Source of the DNA: Thereva unica
Lineage: Eukaryota > Arthropoda > Insecta > Diptera > Therevidae
Assembly: GCA_949987705.1 (NCBI GenBank)
Contig: OX465283.1
Coordinates: 52,552,953-52,616,952, forward strand
Reading direction: 5' to 3'
Length of the DNA: 64,000 nt
This document shows, one piece after another, positions 56,517-64,000 of this stretch (the first letter of the stretch is position 1; the number at the start of each line of letters is the position of its first letter). A program made the position numbers and the translations under genes. The notes below the pieces were generated by a model. That model made no database searches. It saw only the letters and a program-made list of their open reading frames with translations, and was not told the DNA's origin.

Positions 56517-56845
56517 GAGGCAAATTACACGGCATAACACTTTCTGCCTTAACAATCCGGTTTGTGCGTGTTATACGAATTACACGATAAACTGACTTCT
56601 GCATTTTTTCGTGTAACAATTCTATTGTCTATGTAGCTGTGTACAAACTGTCAGCTAAGCTAAGTCATTTTCGTAGACCCCGAGAATGAAATTATGATTG
56701 TGTTAGTGTGTTGCTCTGTGCAGTCGAGAATTTTTTGGGATGCACAAGTAACAAACTTCCCCGCGATCCCTTGCCTATAAAACCGGTTTATTGGAATTAT
56801 TGGAAGTGATTATGGAAGAAATGTTATGCCGTGTAATTTGCCTCA
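56517..56845. mobile_element. MITE with 24-bp terminal inverted repeats
   Basis: The left end TGAGGCAAATTACACGGCAT, continuing AACA, is matched exactly by the complement of the right end. The 329-bp element is non-coding. It directly abuts the next MITE. Confidence 0.8.
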
Positions 56846-56846
56846 T

Positions 56847-57141
56847 TGGACGCATCCAGCACACTCAGCGAAAAAGCCGCTTAGCTGAACAGCACAGCGT
56901 AAAAAGGAACTCAGCGATATGTGCCGGCTGGATGGGACAGCTGAGTTAAAATTTATTTTAACAGCTAATTTTTTTATTTTATTTTAAATAACATCAATTA
57001 ACTACCGCTGAGCTACTTAGCATAAAATTTTTACGCTGGGAAATTTGCCAGCCGCTGAGCTAAGCTGCTCAGTTCAGCTAGCCATCCAACGAGCTCAGCA
57101 CTTAGCCGCTTCTCAGCTGCTAAGTGCGCTGGATGCGCCCA
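56847..57141. mobile_element. Second MITE, abutting the first
   Basis: The ends are TGGACGCATCCAGC and GCTGGATGCGCCCA (one mismatch). Inside, GCTGAGC/GCTCAGC modules occur several times as subterminal inverted repeats (for example CTTAGCTGAACAGC and CCGCTGAGCTAAGC). It is non-coding. Confidence 0.75.
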
Positions 57142-57514
57142 TTGTCAGTCAGTAAAATATTTTTGTTTCAATTGGATGATATATTTTTTCTTTATACAAG
57201 AATAGAAGATATTTATTTAATTTGAAATCCTTGGGGCTAACCAACTCTTGCTGCTAAGCTCCTTCTAATACTATGTTGTTCTTATAAAAAATCTGAATTC
57301 TCTCCAAGTTTATTTTTGCTATTGTTGTAAACATTTTTTTAGTTAAAAAAACTTAAAAAGAAATATTGCTCTTTTTGTCCAGCCCTATGTAGTTCTCATT
57401 CCGTTTGTTCCAGCTGTCTTAAAAGCGACTGGACTCAAAGCGAACCGTCTAAACAAATTTTCGCTTTGGGGCGCCCCAAAAGGAGAGACAAAGCGAACCG
57501 TCTAAACATGCACT
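57142..57514. other. Interval with the GCGAACCGTCTAAACA repeat
   Basis: AAAGCGAACCGTCTAAACA occurs at about 57438 and 57489, parallel to the pair at about 42246-42320. No gene is seen. Confidence 0.5.
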
Positions 57515-57715
57515 TCAGTTGAGTTTAGGATCTAGTATTCGACCCAGAAATTTCACTATGGAGGATAATGTGATGGTAATTGAAGCTTGAATGGAGTGAT
57601 TGAAGCTGGAAATTTTAGATTTCCCTGTGAAAACCATCAACTCAGTTTTTCCGGACCCAGCTGCCAACTTTATGTAGGCATCTTTGCCAATCCCTGTTGG
57701 AAACATTCTGGACAA
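57515..57715 (-). pseudogene. LINE RT fragment
   Basis: The minus frame includes AAGSGKTELMVFTGKSKISS, then IVKFLGRILDPKLN. This is the RT block after the catalytic box in R1/I-like LINEs (.KTEL..FT.K.K...VKFLG.ILD.KL). Only about 66 residues remain. Confidence 0.65.
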
Positions 57716-57814
57716 CAGTATTGAATGTAGGGACTATTGGCTGGTGTACGTAATAAAAATAAAGGGTCTTCCCTGAGACTCTAGTCTTTCACATAAAAAA
57801 AAAAAAAAAAAAAA

Positions 57815-58172
57815 ATTCGGCAGGGCAAATGAGCTGATTAAATCACGTTGTTCAGTCGTAATATCCTAAAAATAAATAATTAATATCGTAAACAATCTTT
57901 GATCAATATACTTACCATGAACAATCTTAAGGAAACCAAGTTTATACTCCACCGACGTCTTGCAGCTATCATATTCCTGTAAACAAACAAATTTATCACC
58001 AAGAAAAACATTCTATATAAAAAACCTACTAACCTGACTACCCTACAGGCAATACAAACTCCATTCCAGCATATTTGGCTCCGCATCCACCAAAACATAA
58101 AAAAGAGAGAAGTAAATTTATAAATATTAAAATAATTAATCAAATAAGACAAACTCACCGATTCGCATCCAT
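57815..58172 (-). CDS. Possible small spliced gene or gene fragment, four exons
   Basis: On the minus strand four segments have canonical splice signals and join in one frame: ATG at 58172 to 58159 (donor GTGAGT), 58078-58034 (donor GTTAGT), 57976-57916 (acceptor TTTACAG, donor GTAAGT), and 57865 to about 57815 (acceptor TTTTTAG). The introns are 80, 57 and 50 nt, normal for flies. The product starts MDANRQICWNGVCIACRVV and later reads TTEQRDLISSFALP. It runs into a poly-A/T tract at 57797-57814 and has no stop before it, so it is probably truncated. I do not recognise the protein. The first acceptor (GCGGAG) is weak, and the second intron lacks an obvious alternative frame. It may be a chance assembly. 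Confidence 0.3.
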
Positions 58173-58182
58173 ATTAGCCAAA

Positions 58183-59083
58183 TGTCACAACAAAACACAT
58201 AAATCAGCTGCTATGTAAAATTGATATACATAACAAGAAGGGACATATACACAATAATTGAAGCAAAATTCCAATTCCAATGGCCCCCCCCACATTGCCT
58301 TCCAAAAAATTGCCATTGTCAGGAACGAAATAAATAACGCAGCCAGTCGGTCGGGAATTTCAGATCACAATTGATCTTCGTTGCGACTCGAGCTCGAAGA
58401 AATTCTAATAAACAAGTGATCTCAACCCAAGGTACATGGAACGTCTCGAGTTCATGTAATATCAAATAATAATTTACATCTAACGTATCGAGCTGGTGTA
58501 AATTAATCAAAATCCAACTTGTACATTTTACGCAACGAGTTAATGTACAAATCACGTTAACCTGAAATATTAAGTGGCGTTTACATTAAAATATTTCTAA
58601 CTAACATTGAATTTCAGCCCTCCCAATATTGGCGTACTTAGAGGCAGCATCTAATACGAGTATCTAAACGAACCCACAACAGCAGCTCCAGGACATCCAG
58701 TCTCAGATTCAGCAACGGCAACATTGCTGGAAATTAAGAAGAACCAAGTAAAGCCTAATAAAGCAATTTAACCAAGGGTGACTATTAATATTAATTTTAA
58801 GTGTATTGATTTAATTAAGTGAAATATAAATAAACTTGAATTGTTATTTTATCCGAACTAAACCTGATAAATGTTTTACTAAATAGCTTGAAGTTATTAT
58901 CTAGTGAACTTTATTGAATTTTAATAGTTAACTTAATGTTTATTTGAATTAGTGAAATTATATTGAATTTTAAAGTTGTTAAAGAATTGAAGTTTGTTAA
59001 ATAAAAGTTCGAATCGTCAAACAAGGTTTATTTCTCAAGCTGCCCTGTAGTCCACTGAGTTTTAGGCATTCTAAGCCCTAACA
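58183..59083 (+). other. Probable 5' LTR of the BEL/Pao element
   Basis: TGTCAC at 58183 and CCTAACA just before a likely primer-binding site would give an LTR of about 0.9 kb starting TG and ending CA. AATAAA occurs at 59000-59005, in the right place for an LTR polyadenylation signal. The left edge is tentative, since the 3' LTR lies beyond the window and cannot be compared. Confidence 0.35.
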
Positions 59084-59084
59084 T

Positions 59085-59104
59085 TTTGGTCCTTCGAGCC
59101 GGAT
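59085..59104 (+). promoter_or_regulatory. Candidate primer-binding site of the BEL/Pao element
   Basis: The segment TTTGGTCCTTCGAGCCGGAT lies 2 bp after the putative LTR end and 70 bp upstream of the gag start. Its TGG...GAGCCGG form is like the complement of a tRNA 3' end. The tRNA was not identified. Confidence 0.4.
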
Positions 59105-59173
59105 AAACGGTATAAAAGTACTCAGTGGTCGCAGCGTAGCTTAGAAATTTAACCAGTGACATCAAATTAAAAG

Positions 59174-62100
59174 ATGGAAGCTGAAATCAACTTGCAAATA
59201 GCACGAAAGGATCTCTTGGAAAATTTCATCAAGAATTACAAAAAGGATGGCTCCGCAAGGCGAACGGAACCATATTACAAAAAACGACTGCAGGATTTCC
59301 AAGAGCAATTCAACGAAATAAAGCGAGCACATATCCAGATTCTCGTGGCAAAAAACAACGAACCTGTCGATTCGGAAATATTAAACCACAAATATTTCCA
59401 GGACGAACTATACGAAGCAATGGAGTCATTCTTCTACGCACACTACGCAGCAATAGAATCTCGGTATGATACCGAGTATCCACCAATAGCAGCAGGCAGT
59501 CAGTCTCCCAGAGTACAGGAAAGGGAGATAGCTATGTCAAGTAAGGAGCATCTTATCAAGCTTCCACGAATCTCATTGGAAAAATTCTCTGGAGATTATC
59601 GGAAATGGACAACTTTTCATGATCTCTACACAAGCCTGATCCATGAGAATCATAATCTGTCTGACGCACAGAAACTTCAATACTTGAAGTTACATCTAAG
59701 TGGAGAAGCTGAAGGTCTCTTGCGACAGGTACAAGTAACTAACGATAACTACATTCCAGCTTGGGATCTCCTAAAAGAGAGGTATAACAACAAGAGAGTG
59801 TTAGTCAACGCACAACTGAAACTCCTACTTAATCAATCTTCCGTATCTTCTGAATCGGCACAAGGAATCAGAAGTTTAATGGACGTAACAACGGAATGTC
59901 TACAAGCGCTAAACAATCTCGGAGTGGCAGTGGACAAGTGGGACGCGATGATAGTCTACATAATAGGACAAAAGCTACCAACCGAAACGCTCCAGCTATG
60001 GGAACAAGGCAATAGTAAGAGCACTGAGGTACCATCATGGACGATGCTACGCGAATTCTTGGAGGCACGCTTCCGAACGCTAGAAGCCATAGGAAAAAAG
60101 GGGCCATCATCAAGTAAAACCCAACGACATCTCTCAACACCACCAAGGATTCAGTCATTCGTCACAGGACATCATCATGCTTGCGAAACATGTGGAGAAG
60201 ATCACCCCTTGAGAAATTGTTCCAAGTTTATGAATTCAACAATAGCAGAGAGAAATCACATAACACGCAAAAATGGTCTGTGCATCAATTGTTTGGGACG
60301 AGGACATATGGGAGCGAACTGTCCAAGCAAGTTTACATGTCGACATTGCAAGAAACGTCATCATACTCTATTGCACAACGCCGATGGAGGTCCCCCGCAG
60401 AGTACCGCAGCGGAGCCGGAGAACGAAGCATCTCCGCCACGATCTTTGCAGACCGCAACCGCGCTTAATTCTCTACACTCAGCAATGTATAAGGAGGTTC
60501 TTCTCTCTACTGCAATCATAACCTTAGAAGGACCCCGGAAGGTGCGTAAAACTTTTCGAGCACTCATAGATCCAGGCTCGCAAACATCCTTTCTGACAGA
60601 ATATGCCGCCCAATCACTTTCACTACAGGGGAGGCCGGTCCTTGTGAACATCTTGGGTGTACAACAATCCGACGCTGGAATTTCCCGGTCAATGGTGGAA
60701 ACAGCCCTGGTTGTTCAGCCCGGGGGTTGTCGGTTGGGTCTGCAGGCCCTTGTCTTAAGGACTTTAGCGTCCTTCTTACCATCAAGACCCTTTGTACCCA
60801 TCGACTGGAAACATATTGAAGGGATGAAGTTGGCTGACCCCGCCTTTAATCAACCAGGACGAATTGATGTAATATTAGGAGCTGATATTTACGGATCCTT
60901 AATATTACCCAACATTCGAGGGGGACTTCCGGACCAACCAATCGCACGGGAGACTCTATTGGGCTGGATATTATGCGGGGGGGCATCAAGTAATGCCGGT
61001 GAATTCTCTTCACCCAACACCTTTACGTCCATTACATCTCTAACAACTCTCAGTCAACAGCTACAACAATTTTGGACGATTGAGGGGGTCCCCACTGCAT
61101 CGTCATTAAATCCAGATGATCGAAAATGCGAAGCAATCTATCGGGAATCGCATCGGCGCCTGAAGGATGGTAGATATTGTGTGCGGTTACCTTTCATCAG
61201 CGAACAACACCAACAGTCACTAGGACGGTCACGGGCAGCCGCCATTGGAAGTTTTTTGAACCTCGAAGGACGGTTTTTGTCAAATCCAGATTTAAAGGGC
61301 GAGTGCACTCAGTGCATCAATGGGTACATTCAACTGAAACACATGATTCCAGCAGCAACTTCAGAAGACGGGACCAAAGTGCAACAAGGCAGTTCCATTT
61401 TCTACAAAAGTTTCTACTTACCGCATCATGCAGTCTACAAGGAGAGCACTTCCACAAAGTTGCGAATTGTGTTCGATGCATCGAGACAGGCCAGTTCCGG
61501 ACATTCTCTCAACGACGTGTTGCTGACCGGTCCTGCACTGCAGAGTGAGCTCATAGCGGTCCTTACTCGTTGGAGGAAGTTCAAATTCGTGCTGGTATCA
61601 GACATTGTTAAAATGTGTCGCCAGGTATTGGTGCATCCAGATGATGTGACTTGCCAGGGAGTCATGTGGCGGGGGTCCCCATCGGATCCCTTGCAAGAAT
61701 ATTGTTTGGCCGCGGTAACATTTGGAGTCACTTGCGCTCCATTTCTAGCAGTTCGTGCACTACGGCGGCTGGCCACCGACGAACGTAACTCCTGTCCACG
61801 TGCTTCCGAAATAATTCTTAACGATTTCTACGTTGATGATCTACTCGCGGGTGCAGATTCGATCAATGAGGCGGTAGCAATCCACAAGGACTTAAACGAA
61901 CTTCTCCTCCGCGGCGGTTTCGGGCTCAAGGGGTGGCTTGCGAGTGACAATTCCATTCTAGCCACCGTCCCGGAGGAGGATGGAGCGGTGTCTGAGCCTA
62001 TTGACATCAACCCAGATCAAGGCATTAAATCTTTGGGTGTTATGTGGTACCCTTCATCTGACACATTCAGCTGCAGAATAGAGATAACTCAAGGTCATCA

Positions 62101-62779
62101 TACGCTGAGCAAACGAGAGCTTCTATCGGAGATTGCCAGACTTTATGATCCATTAGGCTGGATTTCACCAGTGATGATTACTGCAAGAATTCTGATGCAA
62201 TCATTGTGGATCCTTGGCGGTGCCTGGGATGAGCCCGTGCCTTCGAGAATACAACATTCATGGTCCATGATAAAGGCTCAACTCCCCCTACTTGAACAGC
62301 TTCGCATTCCACGATGGTTAGGAACTACTCAGAACTCTCAGGACATTCAACTCCACGCCTTTAGTGACGCCTCGCAAAACGCCTATGCAGCCGTGATCTA
62401 CTGTCGAATCTCTACCCCGGACCACAACGTGAAAATCCAGATCATCACCTCTAAAACTAAAGTCGCTCCGATCAAACAAATATCTATACCAAGATTGGAA
62501 CTTTGTGGTGCAGTATTAGCCGCAAAGTTGGTACGGCATGCTCGCAATATCTTACAGCTTGACAACATCGAAGCACACATGTGGACAGACTCATCAATTG
62601 TCCTCTCATGGCTAAAGGGACAACCAAGAAAGTGGACCACTTTCGTGGCAAATCGCACAAGCGAAATCTTCACATTAATAGGGAATGCACCATGGCATCA
62701 TGTCTCATCGAAAGACAATCCAGCTGACCTCGCTTCCAGAGGAGTTCTACCAAACGAACTGATCACTGCAGCACAGTGA
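59174..62779 (+). CDS. BEL/Pao retrotransposon polyprotein: gag, protease, RT and RNase H
   Basis: The frame starts ATG at 59174 and is 1201 residues long. From the N-terminus: a coiled-coil-like Gag start; a DUF1759-type capsid region around residues 130-300; zinc knuckles CETCGEDHPLRNC (about 336), CINCLGRGHMGANC (about 370) and CRHCKKRHH (about 388); an aspartic protease site LIDPGSQTSF (about 463); RT with SDIVKMCRQVLVHP (about 806) and the BEL-type catalytic box FYVDD (about 885); and RNase H with FSDASQNAYAAVIY (about 1063), WTDSS (about 1137) and DNPADLASRG (about 1180). A TGA at 62777-62779 ends this frame, but coding continues in the same frame. The product would make virus-like particles and copy the element's RNA. 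Apart from that stop it is undamaged, so the insertion is recent. Confidence 0.92.
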   Translation: MEAEINLQIARKDLLENFIKNYKKDGSARRTEPYYKKRLQDFQEQFNEIKRAHIQILVAKNNEPVDSEILNHKYFQDELYEAMESFFYAHYAAIESRYDTEYPPIAAGSQSPRVQEREIAMSSKEHLIKLPRISLEKFSGDYRKWTTFHDLYTSLIHENHNLSDAQKLQYLKLHLSGEAEGLLRQVQVTNDNYIPAWDLLKERYNNKRVLVNAQLKLLLNQSSVSSESAQGIRSLMDVTTECLQALNNLGVAVDKWDAMIVYIIGQKLPTETLQLWEQGNSKSTEVPSWTMLREFLEARFRTLEAIGKKGPSSSKTQRHLSTPPRIQSFVTGHHHACETCGEDHPLRNCSKFMNSTIAERNHITRKNGLCINCLGRGHMGANCPSKFTCRHCKKRHHTLLHNADGGPPQSTAAEPENEASPPRSLQTATALNSLHSAMYKEVLLSTAIITLEGPRKVRKTFRALIDPGSQTSFLTEYAAQSLSLQGRPVLVNILGVQQSDAGISRSMVETALVVQPGGCRLGLQALVLRTLASFLPSRPFVPIDWKHIEGMKLADPAFNQPGRIDVILGADIYGSLILPNIRGGLPDQPIARETLLGWILCGGASSNAGEFSSPNTFTSITSLTTLSQQLQQFWTIEGVPTASSLNPDDRKCEAIYRESHRRLKDGRYCVRLPFISEQHQQSLGRSRAAAIGSFLNLEGRFLSNPDLKGECTQCINGYIQLKHMIPAATSEDGTKVQQGSSIFYKSFYLPHHAVYKESTSTKLRIVFDASRQASSGHSLNDVLLTGPALQSELIAVLTRWRKFKFVLVSDIVKMCRQVLVHPDDVTCQGVMWRGSPSDPLQEYCLAAVTFGVTCAPFLAVRALRRLATDERNSCPRASEIILNDFYVDDLLAGADSINEAVAIHKDLNELLLRGGFGLKGWLASDNSILATVPEEDGAVSEPIDINPDQGIKSLGVMWYPSSDTFSCRIEITQGHHTLSKRELLSEIARLYDPLGWISPVMITARILMQSLWILGGAWDEPVPSRIQHSWSMIKAQLPLLEQLRIPRWLGTTQNSQDIQLHAFSDASQNAYAAVIYCRISTPDHNVKIQIITSKTKVAPIKQISIPRLELCGAVLAAKLVRHARNILQLDNIEAHMWTDSSIVLSWLKGQPRKWTTFVANRTSEIFTLIGNAPWHHVSSKDNPADLASRGVLPNELITAAQ

Positions 62780-64000
62780 TGGAGCGGACCTCATTGGCTA
62801 ATTCAAGATCCCAGCCACTGGCCTCATTCACCGAGTTACGAGGAGACAGAACTAGAAGCCAGGAAGCATATTCACGGGTTACATGCCATGTGTGATGAAA
62901 GTCCATTTATGTTAGAGCTACTAAAAAGGTTCTCCTCTTTTTCAAAATTAATTCGCGTCACGGCATATTGTCTCCGTACAATCAAACGCCCCGGACCAAG
63001 ACAACTTTGGCTATCAACACAAGAACTTGAACGAGCCACGAACCTTTGGGTGAAGTTTCATCAACGACTACACTTTCCCAATGATCTCCGTCATCTAGAA
63101 TTACACAAGACTGTACATCCAAAAAGCAAACTAAAAAATTTAAACCCATATTTAGACAACGATAAAATTTTAAGAGTCGGCGGACGTCTACAAAACGCTC
63201 CCATAAGCCATAACGAACGTCATCCCATAATTTTAAACAATTCATGTCACTTAAGCTTTCTCCTAATTGTCCAGTATCACCATTCATGCATGCACGGCGG
63301 AACTCAACTAACCTTATCACTACTACGAAAAAGGTACTGGATACTAGACGGGCGTAATACTGTGCGACGGTTATTACTCAAGTGTATGACATGTTTTCGA
63401 TTCAAAGCGCAAGTCAATAGTCAACTAATGGGAAATCTGCCAGCTCAAAGAGTCACGATGTCAAGGCCTTTTACGCATACGGGTGTGGATTTTTGCGGAC
63501 CAATCAGTATCAAAACCAGTAAGAGACGAGGAGCTCCGGCAACCAAAGGATACATTGCGGTATTTATCTGCTTGTCAGTAAAAGCCATACACCTCGAACT
63601 CGTCAGTGAACTTACCACGCAAGCCTTTCTAGCAGCACTTTATCGCTTTATCTCAAGAAGAGGAAAATGTCAACACATGTACAGTGACTGCGGCACCAAC
63701 TTTATTGGTGCAAATTCATTCCTCAAAGAAGTTCACAAACAACAGAATCAAGTCGCTGACCACGTATCTCATGAAGGCATCAATTGGCACTTTAATCCAC
63801 CACATACACCCCATTTCGGTGGCCTCTGGGAGGCAGGGGTTAAATCGACAAAGTATCACCTCAGAAGAATCCTCGGAAACGCCACATTAACATTCGAAGA
63901 AATGGCCACAACGCTAAGTCAAATTGAGGCATGCTTGAATTCACGGCCGTTATGCCCACTGACCGAAGATTCAACAGATCTGAGTGCTTTAACTCCAGGC
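62780..64000 (+). CDS. BEL/Pao integrase region (continues past the window, after an in-frame stop)
   Basis: The frame is the same as 59174-62779 and stays open from 62780 to the window end. It contains the integrase zinc-binding HHCC region (HHSCMHGGTQ to KCMTCFRFK, about 63282-63405), the catalytic core with VDFCGPI (Asp, about 63485), YSDCGTNFIG (Asp, about 63682) and GGLWEAGVKS (Glu, about 63827). These are the D,D,E residues of retroviral-type integrase. The single TGA before it separates it from the rest of Pol. The window ends before the polyprotein stop and the 3' LTR. Confidence 0.88.

Noticed and set aside
1..64000. tRNA, rRNA and other structured RNA genes
   Set aside because: No cloverleaf with A/B box promoter, rRNA block or snRNA-like sequence was recognised by eye. 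A covariance-model scan would be decisive.

Overview
The window looks like a stretch of an insect nuclear genome, most likely a higher fly (Diptera). It is AT-rich and intron-rich and is filled with transposable elements: jockey/CR1-, LOA/R1- and RTE-like LINEs, mariner, hAT-like MITEs, a BEL/Pao LTR element and a Mutator/Kolobok-like DNA transposon. The only convincing host gene is the 3' part of a sidestep (Side) family immunoglobulin-superfamily receptor on the + strand. The genus cannot be fixed by reading alone; a tephritid-like fly is a guess.

Layout. 1-2.6 kb: a terminal-inverted-repeat element with a smaller one nested in it. 2.6-22 kb: four exons of the Side-like gene (FN3, transmembrane, cytoplasmic, last exon with a C-terminal PDZ ligand), whose splice phases join in frame. 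Its introns hold broken LINEs, copy 1 of a new repeat family called X here, a 5'-truncated LINE with a perfect target-site duplication, and a 2.2-kb minisatellite with a 40-bp unit. 22.9-25.7 kb: LINE relics. 26.4-29.2 kb: a near-complete Kolobok/Mutator-like transposon between TTAA sites, with an open 474-residue transposase and a LINE inserted just past its stop codon. 29.2-38 kb: AT-rich DNA, a GC-rich minisatellite element, a dead mariner, related MITEs and a young truncated LINE. 39.8-41.9 kb: a foldback element with arms of about 0.8 kb. 42.6-46.7 kb: an RTE-like LINE split by X copy 2. 49.5-53.3 kb: a partial hAT-like MITE and X copy 3. 53.5-58.2 kb: LINE debris, tandem repeats, two abutting MITEs and a possible small spliced gene. 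58.2-64 kb: a BEL/Pao element (leader, gag, protease, RT, RNase H, integrase) that runs off the window and has one in-frame stop between RNase H and integrase.

The most unusual object is family X. It has three copies: 6545-9598 (reversed), 43768-46400 and 50694-53326. The last two are colinear with a constant 6926-bp offset, and copy 1 differs in length only by a hAT-like MITE insertion (+432 bp) and an 11-bp deletion. X has no terminal inverted repeats in register. Instead it has a 15-bp inverted repeat that is terminal at one end and 27 bp inside the other, ends in a small hairpin, sits in A/T tracts, and carries two large palindromes, one with two 324-bp arms that look perfect. This resembles Helentron-associated (DINE-1/HINE-like) elements and deserves a formal test.
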